NCBI RefSeq assembly: GCF_052857255.1
Contig: NC_135498.1
Coordinates: 91,396,757-91,460,756, forward strand
DNA: 64,000 nucleotides
Direction of reading: 5' to 3'
DNA from: Amblyomma americanum
Taxonomy: Eukaryota > Arthropoda > Arachnida > Ixodida > Ixodidae
Notes under the pieces: generated by a model
Database searches by the model: none
Seen by the model: only the letters and a program-made list of their open reading frames with translations
Told to the model about the DNA's origin: nothing
Part shown: in pieces, positions 43,798 to 55,232 of the stretch
How the letters are laid out: every line of letters begins with the position of its first letter
Position numbering within the stretch: position 1 is the stretch's first letter
Program-made: the position numbers and the translations under genes

Positions 43798-46225
43798 GAA
43801 AGCAATTGGAAGCAGCAGCCAAACAAATCGAGAAAGTAGTTTTTGAGGATAGTGAAACAGAATGGACTTATACCAAATTAACTCGATTGCTAGAGCTAGC
43901 TAAGGTGCGAGTAAAGCTAAAAGGGAAAAGATGCAAACCCAAGAGTTGGTGGGATGAGGAGGTCAAGAGGGCAATAGAAAAGCGCAAGGAAGCGTCCAGG
44001 GAACACAGATATTCCAAGAAGAGGGGGGAACCAAAACCCGAAGTAGACAGAAAATGGGATACCTTTATTAAGCGTAGAAGGGGCGCATACTATTTGATTA
44101 ATGAGAAAATTAGAAGAAAGGGTGCCCAATGGATGTCAAAAGTAAAAAAGGATAGAAAAGCAGCCCAAAAATTCTGGAAACATCTAAATGCAATGAGTAA
44201 TACAACTAGGCTAGAGCAAAGGTTTATTGTTACAGATAAGGGTATTCGACTAGAAGGGGATGAAGCAACAAAACACATAGGAAAAAGGATGACGGAAAAA
44301 TTTTCAGCAAAGCACGTGGTACATAATTTATCGGAGGAGGATAGACTGGTTACAGCAATAGCTTCACTTGAGCAAGGAGAGTGAAAAAGGGCAAAAAAGG
44401 TTCCTAGTGGCACATCAACAGGACCAGATGGTATCCCGATAATGTTGATAAAGAAGTTAGGACCAAAGTCCAAGCAAACATTAATACAGGTAGTGAACAA
44501 AATGATAGTAAATAAGAAAGTCCCCGTTGAATGGCGATTAAGTAGAATGAACATGATATATAAGGGAAAGGGGGACAAAGCAGACGTAAGTAACTATCGC
44601 CCCATAACAGTGACATCTGTGGTTTACAGGGTGGCGATGCAAATTATAAAGGATAGACTGCAGGCTTGGGTGGAGAACGAGGGGGTGTTAGGGGAACTAC
44701 AGAATGGGTTCCGGAAACAAAAGAGGTTGGAGGACAATATAATTTCATTGACACAGTGTATATAAATTGCGGAAAAGGAACATAGGCCCTTATGGCTAGC
44801 ATTTCTGGATATTAGGGAAGCCTATGACAACGTTACTCAGGAGCATTTGTGGGACATACTGGGCACATTGGATGTGGAAAATGGGGTAATTAAGCTTTTA
44901 AAAGATATATATATATATATAGAGGTAACAGAGTGCTCATAAAATGGGAAAAAAATGTATCAGGGCCTGTAGAGATACAGCGGGGGCTTAGACAAGGATG
45001 TCCTCTGTCCCCTTTGTTGTTCATGTTGTACCTGCAAGGGTTGGAGACCAAGCTAGAGGGGAGCGGACTAGGCTTCAACCTATCTTTTTTCAAGCAAGGG
45101 GAATTGATTAAACAGACATTACCGGGACTAATATACGCGGACGATATAGTGATAATGGCTGACAACAAGGAAGACCTGCAAAAGTTGTTAGACATATGCA
45201 GTACAGAGGGGGATAGATTAGGCTTCAAGTATAGTAAGGAAAAATCTGCAGTCATGATATTTAATGAAGAGGGCGGCGAGCATAGAATACAGGAGCTGTC
45301 ATAAAAAATAAGGCACTGTGGAATTACAATAGGTATGAGGTGGTAAGAGGGATCTGGAAAGGGGTGATGGTCCCTAGCCTGACCTTCGGTAATGCGGTCC
45401 TGTGTATGAGGCCAGATGTTCAAGCAAGGCTGGAAATTAGGCAACGGGGAGTAGGGATGTTAGGTTTGGGAGCACATGGCAATACACCAAATCAGGGGGC
45501 ACAGGGTGATATGGGATGGGCGTCTTTCGAGAGCAGAGAGGCTAGCAGTAAGATAGCATTTGAGGGACGATTGAGAAAGGTGGAGGAAAAGCGGTGGGCT
45601 AGGAAAGTTTTCAGATACCTGTATATAAAGAATGTTGACACGAAATGGAGAAGGCGAACTAGAAAATTGACAAGCAAATATCTGGACAGCAGTAAGGGGG
45701 CAAATCAGCAATTATCGGTGAAGAAAAAGGTTAAAGAAATAGAGAGAGCTTTGTGGAAAACAGGGATGCTGACGAAATCGGCACTGGAAACATACCGGAC
45801 CTTTAAACAGGAAACTGTCAAAGAAAGTATCTATGATAATTGTAGGGGAAGTTCATTGTTGTTTGAGGCCAGGACTGGAGTTTTGCGGACTAAGACGTAT
45901 AGAGTCAGGTACCAGGAGATAGACACTTTGTGCATTGCGTGCGGAGAGGAGGAGGAAACGGCTGAACACTTGATACTCTCCTGTAAAGGGCTTCACCCTA
46001 CAGTGGAAGGCAGCAGGGCTGACTTACCCAAGGCATTGGGGTTTAGGGACGGTGAAGGGAAAGTGGATTTTAAGAGGTTAGAAGTAACCAAGCGAAGGTT
46101 ATCTGATTGGTGGCTAAAAGCAAGACAGGAGTAAAATTTCACAAGACATGGCTAGGTGGCTTGAGCCACCGCCCGATGTAAAGGGTTCAGCCGTATCCAT
46201 CCATCCATCCATCCATCCGTGCCAC
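43798..46225 (+). mobile_element. LINE copy 2, longer, head-to-tail with copy 1
   Basis: Begins directly after the CATC tail of copy 1 and ends in its own CATC tail (46196-46218). It includes the linker upstream of the reverse transcriptase, the whole RT domain and the C-terminus. It lacks the endonuclease. Relative to copy 1, about 115 bp (42756-42870 equivalent) is missing near 45295. Confidence 0.88.
43806..46134 (+). pseudogene. LINE ORF2-like reverse transcriptase (copy 2), several stops and a deletion
   Basis: Open segments: 43806-44384 (basic linker, KPKSWWDEEVKRAIEKRKEA), 44442-44765 (RT blocks YRPITVTSVVYRV, LQNGFRKQKR), 44767-45304 (FLDIREAYDNV, GLRQGCPLSPLLFMLYL, the catalytic YADDIVIMAD) and 45340-46134 (thumb to zinc knuckle CIACGEEEETAEHLILSC, complete here). 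Stops occur at 44382 and 44763. A (TA)n stretch at 44907 and the 115-bp deletion break the frame further. The RT catalytic motif is intact but the ORF is not. Confidence 0.88.
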
Positions 46226-47156
46226 CACGCCGCGTTCTCTGCCGAGGCTGCGTAGGTACGCTGCGCTTTTCACTAGGAAGCCTGTCTCTGAACGCTTTGA
46301 GAGCACTGTTAGCATAAAAACACTACTGGCTGCAGACAATCTTACCGGCCTGGCATTACCAGGAGAAAATCCTGGACTGAAACAGCGCTCGCCGAAGCGT
46401 TTGACACGTACCACCAGGTCCAGTTTGCTAAATTTTTATCCGTTTGTGGTTGAACCGCGGAAGTCATATCGACTGCCTAATGTTCAGCGAGGTACCCAAC
46501 TTGAAATAAGCAACGAAAGTTTATGCGTTGGCCGCATTACGTTGTTGTGATTGAACGATCGAGTATGGTCCGGACTCATTGTTGCTACATGGAAACTTCC
46601 GATCGAGATTTTATTCGACTAGGGGCCAGTCGATTGCGATCCACGCATCGCGTTCGTGGGTGAAGGACATCGTATACACCATCATGCTGAGTGAGCGCTC
46701 GGCTAGCTCTGTCCAGGTGAAAGACCGAGTCGTGGCCCCCATTAATTCTCAATGGCGAGCAGAACATCTAACCCGGAATGGCGTCGCATATAGGTAAAAG
46801 AAAAGCAGGGCACTCTCGCTCTTTCCCACCACGGGTTCCGTCTTCAAAGATCGCATGCGACGATCAACACAAGCAGTTGGAATGGATCTCACTATTTATG
46901 TGTTTTATTTGCAAATCACAGCTTGCTTGATCAACTTATGCAGGTGTGTATGAGCTTGCGCTTCCCTTTGTAAGAGAACAAAATAAAACGGTGATTGTAC
47001 CATATTGATTTTTATTTACAAATCTGGAATACAGTAAAAACAGATCAAAGCAGAGCTTGTTGTAAGCGCGTGCTTGCTTTGTTCTTTGCCGAGAAAATAC
47101 ACGACCACAAGGCTGCGTTCCGGCATCAAGCTTCCAAATGTTATACCATTCTTTCT
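46226..47156. other. Interior of the long TIR element, unassigned
   Basis: Expected to have held the transposase core on minus, but no DDE motif could be recognised. Confidence 0.35.
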
Positions 47157-47790
47157 TTATACAAAGTGGCAAAGTTGTTTTTCTCCGCTCCATAATGTGC
47201 GTAGGCTACAGAGCCAGCAGGTACGAGCTTCAGATATTTTGGTCCAGGTTGCATGGATACAAATTGAGTCCAACGGATGCTGATCTTCAACAGCAATACA
47301 GCCCATCTGCTGCTGCGGGCATGAGTTCTCACTCGACTCCTCTGTTGCTGCCGGCTCGTCGGAAACATCGTCGACCGTGCTTGACGGTCCATGGCTGACG
47401 CCTGCACCGGCACTGCGCGTTTGCCCTTTAGCGGCAGGATGGTCACACAGGTTCCTCACTTTTCTTTTCGATGTCTTCTTAGGCAGAAGGTATTTCGGAT
47501 AGTTGTCGAATACTGCTGGCATGACATCGGGCATGAGATGCATGTGGTCTATCTCTGGCGAGCTTGTTGACGACACCGTCTCTCGATGTGGCAGTCTTCA
47601 AAACGTTTCTCGCAGACAAAACACGCTGGAGTCAACTTGCGGTCTTGTCTTTTGATCAGCCGCTCCCACTCCGCAAGCCGTGTTGGGTCCGAGGACACAC
47701 GGAACATGGAAGCCTTGCCCGGATTCGACCGGTAGCCACTCCGACAGAGCGGCACGAAACATGTTTTTTTCTCGGCCTCGATGCTTCGAC
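47157..47790 (-). pseudogene. THAP-domain protein remnant of the long TIR element
   Basis: On minus, a frame from about 47777 to 47549 gives CFVPLCRSGYRSNPGKASMF, PTRLAEWERLIKR, KLTPACFVCEKRFED, a THAP zinc finger of the C2CH type. The final ligand is changed: the expected Cys-x2-His reads C-E-K-R. A frame change near 47560 leads to 47576-47157, which continues PDVMPAVFDNYPKYLLPKKT (the AVPT-like end of the domain) and a low-complexity tail. THAP domains are DNA-binding parts of several transposases. This copy is broken by frameshift and by loss of a zinc ligand. Confidence 0.7.
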
Positions 47791-48449
47791 TTTACCATCA
47801 TTAGGCGCTGTGGTTTTCCCTCACGTGGAACAGCACGGACAAAACAACAGAAAAAAGCTTAGATGCGGCCAAAATGCTGTAATCCACAGCGCGCACGACC
47901 AATGCAATCGCAGCGACTGCGGTATGTCCGGCAGCAACGGCACCTTTACGACGAGCAGCGCCCCTTGCGGCCAAAGTTGGAAGGCATCGCGCGCGCTGCA
48001 ACCCTCTCCCATTGGGAAAGCGCTGCGCTCGACACACTAGTAGGATATTCTAGGAACCTAAGGGAACAACCGAAGAACGAAGCTGGGCCTGAGTAAGACT
48101 GAGCGAGTTGGGCTCAGTGTGGCCAGCACTGTGATGTTATCCTCTGTACTTGGAAAATCATATCATTATTGCAGTTAAAATTGAGTTGCTTTAACATAAT
48201 ACGGTTATAAAACTAATTTACTAAAAAAATTGACATTTCTGTATTTACATGTGCAGTGAGGTTTGCAATTTTAACGCTTTTCGCTGATGAGGGCGCTAAA
48301 AGCTTCTTGCGAAGGTCGTTCCGCGACCGCGTAGCACGGACGAACTCCCTTGAAATAGTGCTCCTTTGGGAGCGTAAAGGAGCATTAGTTCAAAGTGCCT
48401 TTAGAGTGCCCGTGTGACAGGGGTATAAGCCATGTTGAGTTAAAGAAAT

Positions 48450-48560
48450 ATTGCCGCGACTGAGATTCGAACCCGCGGCAGCCCGAACAGATCAACCTTG
48501 CTTGCCACTGCACAAGAGCACTATGCTATCACCGCAGCCGATCACGCCTGGTGTTAAACT
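48450..48560 (-). repeat. tRNA-like SINE head
   Basis: On minus, GGCTGCGGTGATAGCATAGT then GCGGGTTCGAATCTCAG give A- and B-box-like segments of a tRNA-derived SINE. It is not a functional tRNA gene: no acceptor-stem pairing was evident. The tail toward 48560 or less is ill-defined. Confidence 0.55.
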
Positions 48561-49749
48561 GCAACGAACTCTCATGCTGTGCATTGCACATCGTCGTCTT
48601 CATCAACTAATACTACTGTTAGACTATTATCGTCACAAGATGCACCGACGACCCAGCAAAGCAAAACCATGAGGCAGCCAAGCTAAACACAGAGTTTCAA
48701 ATGTGTACTGGGTGTAACTACGTTAAAACCCTACGTATTTTTTTTCTGAGTCATCTCCTGACTCGCCATTTCTGGACTTGGCCGCATTTGTTGTCGGGCA
48801 ACTAGCAACGTCAGTTGATCGGCCACCTCAAAACCGCAGTTTTCCTGCTGACACCTTGGCCCATGTTGCCGCTGTTATACACTCACACTAATGACCAATG
48901 TTTGCACAGGTGTTTTGGGGCATGTTGATTGTGACAAGCCTCTGTGCTTCGGTGTCAAGCTCTACCCACTGGTGTTTTTCAATTCAAGCCTTGTGAACTA
49001 CTCGTCCCTTGAAAGCTTTGCCCAGAGGTCCTTGACTCTTGGCACAGGAGGTTGGTTGCGAGGGAGGACGAGGATGAAGACTTTGTTCGACCCGCTGTCA
49101 CATCAGCTGTCATGTTTTGACTTGTATTTGCAGTATCGGAAGACGACGTCTTCAAGGCAGTACTTTTTCCTACAATAAGGGTACAGTTGCTTCAGCGCCA
49201 GCATTTCTAAGTGGACGGCACCAATCGAAAGAGGCCAGTGCAGAAGAGGTGGCCATGGCTTCACTTTGCACGCGGCTTCCAGACCATGGGATGACCACCT
49301 AACCAATGCACCGTCATCAATTAAGATGACTCAACGATCGTGGATTGTGATGAGGTAGTTGATGATATGGCCGATGTGGACAGCGAGTGTTTCAAAGTGA
49401 ATGGTCATTAGAAGCAAAAAATGGCAAGGATTCCAGCAATGCTCTTCACGGCTCTTTAGTATTGCTGGGATCAGCACTGCTTTGTAGCTGATTCTCAACA
49501 CAAGGGGTTCTTCGCCTGGATATCTGCACAGACGAACAGGTCGACATCATTTTGCAGTGCTGTCAAATTGGAGACATAAGAGTGAAAGCCCAGTTGCCTT
49601 AGGGCTGTGTGAACACTTATTAAGGGCGTCTCGACATGGTACTTGGAGAATGACCTCACTCACTTAAAACCATAGGGTGTTCTATGTGCGGCGACTAGTG
49701 CGTCACATAGTCTCGAGAAATGGAATCAGTATCAAACCCTGCCAACTCC
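48561..49749. other. Unassigned, probably 3' end and LTR region of the outer gypsy
   Basis: No clear gene. Position suggests it holds the C-terminal/LTR side of the minus-strand gypsy at 49750-51417, but no LTR boundary could be found. Confidence 0.3.
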
Positions 49750-51417
49750 GTTGTGCTGACATTCACCCTGCAACACTAAGCACTCAGGAAAAATTGACCT
49801 TTAGTTCACAGAGGATGCGATGACAGAGTTCACCGAAACGACTCGCCAGTGTTTTAAGTCATTGCCGCTCGATGTTTCGTGAGAACCAAGTCTCCTTTTT
49901 GAAGAGAATGCGGGGTGGCGAGGCGCCTCTTATCTGCATACGTCTTCATGTATTCTTTCCTGATCTTGCCTCTTCATCATAGGAGTTTGTCATTCTCTTC
50001 ATGGGTAGCCTGAGGAAGTTTGGCTGGTTTTTCATCCATATAAAAGCTCAGGTGGGGACAACCCAGTTGCAGCCTTTAGTGCTGCTGCATAGTTCAGCAA
50101 GTAATCCTCTACCTCCGTTTCACATTCTCTCCCCTCTGCAATGGCTGTCCTTGCTACACTCTTGACGTTCTTGGTGAATATCTCTCCTCCATTGGCGTGA
50201 GGCCATAGTGGAGTTACTCTGTGGTGCTTAATTCTGTTGGCTGTCGTAAAGTGCGAACTTAGAGGTGAAAAATGGTAGGCCGTTGTCAATGTTGATTTTC
50301 ACTGGCACACCATGAGTGACGATATTTCTAGCATTTTGGATGTTACTTCTTGGATGTGCAGCAATGGAAGCGCAGAAACCCTAGGAAATCTGGAATATTC
50401 ATCTACCATAATCAAGACGTATTTCCCACTTGGAAGGAGACCTTCACAATTTCTATTGCTCAGGCATGAAGTTTCATTATTGTTGGCGACGGTAAGTTCG
50501 TGACAAGTCAGGACAAAAGGCTTCAAAGTAGCCTTCACCGCATTTCCGATGTCTTGTTTTGTTCATGGATGGCCTCCTTTAGCTGCTGCATCAGTGGATC
50601 ATCCTCGTAGACTTTTTCCACTTCGGGCATTGTCATGGGTTTGGGGATTGCTAACATACTGACACACAGTACATATTCTTGAGTGGGTTGACCTATGGTT
50701 TCCAGGCGGGCATCTTTTGCATGTCTTGATAGATAGTCTGCCGGGTTCTCTTTTCCTGATGTGTGTTTCACTTAGCAGTCATACTATTGGAGTCATAGGC
50801 TGACACTCTAATCGGGGTGACAGTTCTGAACTCCAGTTATGATGTAGACAAGCGGTTTGTAGTCAGTCTCATTTACAAAGCTTCCACCAACCAAGTACAC
50901 TGAAATGTCCTGCTGTTGATTATAACGTCAGCACTTCCTTATCTATTTGAGGATAGCGCTTCTCTGTAGGAGTCGGTGTTTGACTATTGTACACAATGTA
51001 TAGCTTTTGTCCTTTTCTTCTATCAACACTGCACCTGTTCCTGCTGGTCCTGCATCTGTGATGAGGCAGTTTTTCCTGTCGTCGTAGTAGTGGCGGACAG
51101 CCAGTTCTTTGTTAACGTTATAGAATTGTTCTTTGCTGGTCCATTGAAATGTGTTCTTTTCTCAAGTAAGCGCATGGAGCTGTTCGTCAGTCTGTGCCAA
51201 GAATGGGCTGAAGCAACCGCAGTAGTTAAATGATCCTCAGCAAGCTTCAAACTTCTGAGCGAGTCCCTGGATGAGTCATGTGCTTGATTGCCTCCACGTT
51301 GTCGTGATTTGCTGTGATACCCAGTTTGGACAATATGTGTCCTAAGAACTTTACTCTTGTCCCAATCACTCACTCCTTGATGTTCAGGGTAAGTTTGGCC
51401 TCTTGCAGTGTTCGTAG
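49750..51417 (-). pseudogene. Older Ty3/gypsy pol: end of RT, RNase H and integrase, heavily decayed
   Basis: Read on minus from 51417: RT end (TRVKFLGHILS), RNase H end (KHTSGKENPADYLSRHAKDA, 50771), then integrase (PSGKYVLIMVDEYSRFPRVS near 50430; KHHRVTPLWPHANGGEIF near 50220; GLSPPELLYG at 50040). Many stops and frame changes occur. The order and motif set are those of a Ty3/gypsy pol of the type common in arthropods. Its upstream RT half is on the other side of the younger element, at 61544-61928. The two parts are continuous in reading frame once the insertion and one CTAC duplicate are ignored. Confidence 0.85.
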
Positions 51418-52838
51418 TGTGACGGCCCCAATGAGGGGTCACAATTCGCAACCCGGTGGGTTGCCGTCTGGGATTCGTGCAGAGGGCGGGATTGAACGAG
51501 TCAACATCACAACTGACTGGTAAGGAAAATATTTAATCGTCAGCTGTGGTTGCCTGAAGGGGGTCGGCGATCTGCTCACCCGGTGACGAGACGGGGCTTC
51601 TTGTGGAGTCGAGGGGTGGCATCAGTTCCACCACGGCACCATGGGAGGGCTCAGCAGCTCAGGGTCGATCGCGGCCACCAGGACGGAACTCTCGTCTCCT
51701 CCCACTGCCCTCTGGTTTTTGTTCCGTTCGTCTTCCCTAGGCACCTAGCCAGGGAACCCCCGGTCGCTGGTCGAGTCCAAAGTCTTGGGCTTCTTCCTAG
51801 GCTCCGCCCTCAGCACGTGACCGCGCACACACCACCGAAACACCCCCAGGCAAGGGGGGGATCATGGCGCCTTTCAGTCGCGAATTCTTTGGCTTGCCGC
51901 GGGCCTCTCAGGTGCATGCGGGCGGTGGGTTGGCGCCGTCATCCTTCCGCCGTCGCCACCACTCGGTGTTTCTTCCGTCGGTCCACAGGAATGCGCTGTT
52001 CGGGAATTGCGCCGCACTCAGCTTCCCCGGCAAAGTCGTCACGCCTGTCCCATTCTCGTGAGGCGCATGCCGGCTCCCTACGTTGGGTGCGCTGACCTGT
52101 GTTGGGGGGAAGTCTGCAGGCGCGTCAGGGGCAGCGATGGTGCATGCGCTGTTCGAGGAATTTCGCCGCACTCAGCTTCCCCGGCAACGTCGTCACGCCT
52201 GTCCCATTCTCGTGAGGCGCATGCCGGCTCCCTACGTTGGGTGCGCTGACCTGTGTTGGGGGATGTCTGCAGGCGCGTCAGGGGCAGCGACGGTGCATGC
52301 TCTGTTCGGGGAGTTGCGCCGCACTCAGCTTCCCCGGCAAAGTCGTCACGCCTGTCCCATTCTCGTGAGGCGCATGCCGGCTCCCTACGTTGGGTGCGCT
52401 GACCTGTGTTGGGGGGAAGTCTGCAGGCGCGTCAGGGGCAGCGACGGTACATGCGCGGTTCGGGGAATTGCGCCGCACTCAGCTTCCCCGGCAACGTCGT
52501 CACGCCTGTCCCATTCTCGTGAGGCGCATGCCGGCTCCCTACGTTGGGTGCGCTGACCTGTGTTGGGGGATGTCTGCAGGCGCGTCAGGGGCAGCGACGG
52601 TGCGTGCTCTGTTCGGGGAATTGCGCCGCACTCAGCTTCCCCGGCAAAGTCGTCACGCCTGTCCCATTCTCGTGAGGCGCATGCCGGCTCCCTACGTTGG
52701 GTGCGCTGACCTGTGCTGGAGGGGGGGGGGGGGGAGTCTGCAGGCGCGTCAGAGGCAGCGACGGTGCTTGCCAGCCGGGTCGGAACACTGCCGCCGGAGG
52801 CAAGGCTACAAAGCGTAAGCCATAGCGCGCACATCATA
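51418..52838 (-). repeat. 3' LTR of the gypsy element (1.42 kb)
   Basis: Shares its first and last several hundred bases with the right LTR (for example the block from 51418 with CGGCCCCAATGAGGGGTCAC). It carries 5 copies of the 154-bp repeat. A purine-rich tract (minus AAGAAGAGGGG, about 52842-52852) adjoins its inner edge and fits a polypurine tract. Confidence 0.92.
51988..52740. repeat. 154-bp tandem repeat array, about 5 units (3' LTR)
   Basis: The marker CAGCTTCCCCGGCAA recurs near 52018, 52172, 52326, 52478 and 52632. Spacing is 154 or 152 bp, the 2-bp change lying in the G-run before TGTCTGCAGG. The array ends in a long G-run (52719-52733). Confidence 0.92.
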
Positions 52839-53387
52839 AACCCCTCTTCTTGGAAGAAGAATTTTCCAGAGGCAAAATTCTTGATAAGGACCGCATTCAG
52901 TCAGGCACATTCTGTTTACTTCCAAGCACTGACTACTTATTAACGGGCGTTCGTCACCACCACTACACGTCACATCTGGAAACTTCTTAGGGGCCGTTCG
53001 GTCGTCGACATCACACATCAGTCTCTCGTGCAGACCGTCGCCTCCCTAGGGGCAAAACCACTCTAGCGGGAAATTAAGTTAGCAGCCAGGAACACATCAC
53101 AATGCAGTTACCCGCGCTGTACCAGAGCATGTCCGGAGGCATGTAAGCGCCTCTCAGACTTGGAAACTGGAGCAATAAGTACGTATTTACGAAACGGTAC
53201 CCCGTAGCATAGCCAGGTGCCTTCCGGTCGGCCTGCCATGCCGATAAGCTTAATAAGGAGGGACGGGAAGTGGCCCTCGGCTTCGCAACGCGTAATCGTG
53301 GCCCTGCGCCCGTTCGTCGACGGTAGCTGCCTGCTCTGGAATTTCCAAATCGAGAAAAGCCTCAGGCGGGATGCCTGCATCGAGGGT

Positions 53388-54593
53388 CTAGTATGCGGGT
53401 GCTGGCGGAGCGTCCGGCCCTGTTGGCGACGATGCCGGCAGCGAGTGTTGCTGGGCGTCAGTGATCTCGCTGTCCTCGGCCAGACGGAGTTTATTCACGT
53501 GCACAAATTTTTCTTTGCGCGTTCTCGTGTGCCGGAGACGAACCGTAACGTCAGACAATTTTTCGATTACCTCAAAAGGACCTGTCCATTTCGCATGCAG
53601 TTTCCTCGAAAGGCCGCGCGGGGTGACATTTACTTGCAGGTAAACTTGATCACCCACCTGGAGGTCAGAGTTTTTACTGACAACCCCCTGCCGTCTTTTG
53701 CGTGCTTCTGCCGCGCTGCGTAGCGCCTTCGACGCGACCTCGCGGGCGGAGCTTAGCCTCTGTACAAGTTCTTTGCGATAGTCCTGCAGCGTGCCATAAT
53801 GGCCCCTCGGTCCCTCAGAAGCCGCCCCTGGGATCACTGGATCCCTGCCATACAAAAGTGAAAACGGGCTCTTTCGCGTTCCCTCGTGGACGGCCGAGTT
53901 GTAGGCAAAGGTCGCGTAAGGAAGCCAGAGGTCCCAGTCGCGCTGGTCATTTTCAACATAGTGAGACAAAATCTGCATTAGGGTCTGGTTCAACCTTTCC
54001 ACCGCGCCATTGCACTCTGGGTGATAAGCGGTCGTCTGGAGCTTCTTGACACCGAGGAGATCGTACACGTCTTTCATAAGCCGCCCCGTGAAGTTAGCCC
54101 CTTGATCGGTTAGCAGCTGTTTAGGTGCTCCATGTCACAATACTACCCCCTCGGCGGTGAACGCCCTCGCCACCGTCTCGGCTGTCTGATTCTCTAAAGC
54201 GAACGTTTCGGCGTATCGAGTCAGATGGTCCAGGAACACTAGAATGTACCGCCTGCCAGAGGTTGTGCACGGTAGCGGCCCCACAATATCCATTGCGGTT
54301 CGCTCAAACGGCCGGTGAACGTCTGGAAAGATCTGCAACGGCGCTGCTGGCCTGCCTTTGGGGACTCTGCGAAGTGCGCATGATTTACACTGTTTGCAGT
54401 AGCATGCTATGTCTTCTTTCATCCCATGCTAGAAGTAGTTCTTTGCGATCCTTTCCTGCGTCTTTCGAACGCCAAGGTGCCCTGCCCAGGGCGAGTCGTG
54501 GTGCAACCTCAAAATCCCTCCTCTCATCGACGGTGGTATGACCACGCGACCTTCCTCTGAGCTTCTCTTGTTCCGAAACCTAATACCCCTGTC
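53388..54593 (-). pseudogene. Gypsy integrase (younger element), two nonsense codons
   Basis: Zinc-binding HHCC part: HHDSPWAGHLG at about 54510, then CYCKQCKSC at about 54390. Catalytic core: acids in AMDIVGPLP (about 54290), LLTDQGANF (about 54105) and NGAVERLNQTL (about 53995). The C-terminal part follows (VGDQVYLQVNV, LHAKWTGPFEVIEKLSD), ending at 53388. Stops: TAG at 54431-54429, where a Trp is usual after YF, and TGA at 54137-54135 after EGVVL, probably from CGA. The MITE at 54594-55229 separates it from RNase H. Catalytic residues all survive. Confidence 0.88.
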
Positions 54594-55229
54594 ACACGGG
54601 TACTCTAAAGGCACTTTGAACTAATGCTCCTTTACGCTCCCAAAGGAGCACTACTTCAAGGGAGTTCGTCCGTGCTACACGGTCGCGGAACGACCTTCGC
54701 AGGAACGTTTTAGCGCCCTCATCGGCGAAAAGCGTTATTTAAATTGCAAACCTCACTGCACATGTAAATACATAAATGTCACATTTTTTAGTAAATTAGT
54801 TTTATAACCGTATTATGTTAAAGCAATGCAATTTTAACTGCAATAATGACATGATTTTCCTACTACAGAGCATAACATCACAGTGCTGGCCACACTGAGC
54901 CCAACTCGCTCGTATATCTGGAACGAGAGTATGGCGTTGTGAGACTGCCACAAAACAAATGATCTTATATTTTAAAACACCACTAATCTTATGAAGTGAA
55001 TTTATAAAACGAAAATTGAACGTTTCTTTTCTCAATTTATTTATGCTGTTAACTCGCTGGGAGAGAGAGTACTCCCTTGAAGCTTCAAAGGACGAACTCG
55101 AGCTGCCTTGTTTCGAAGCTCCTTTGAGCTAGGTGTCCTTTGGCGCGTCCGTGTGGCAGCGCGCGTTCGTCCTTAGAGTAATGGAGCATTAGTTCAAAGT
55201 ACCTTTACAGTGTCCGTGTGTCAGGGGTA
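54594..55229. mobile_element. 636-bp MITE, internal-deletion derivative of the element at 41983-48425
   Basis: Ends TACCCCTGTCACACGG and, reverse complement, TACCCCTGACACACGG, flanked by TAA on both sides. Left part 54594-54911 matches 48425-48101 (reverse complement). Right part 54912-55229 matches 42256-41983 (reverse complement). The junction is at CGCTC|GTATATC. It inserted into the gypsy pol between RNase H and integrase. Confidence 0.93.
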
Positions 55230-55232
55230 TAA

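Larger units (their letters stand above)
41983..48425 (-). mobile_element. Long TIR DNA transposon carrying a decayed THAP gene and interrupted by LINEs
   Basis: Ends TACCCCTGTCACACG at 41983 and, reverse complement, TACCCCTGTCACACGG ending at 48425, flanked by TAA on both sides (41980-41982 and 48426-48428). A 3-bp TAA or 2-bp AT target duplication both fit, as in Harbinger or ISL2EU elements. The interior holds two LINE copies (42515-46225) and a minus-strand THAP remnant (about 47157-47790). The terminal 274 bp and 325 bp match the two halves of the MITE at 54594-55229, which is a deletion derivative of this family. Confidence 0.85.
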
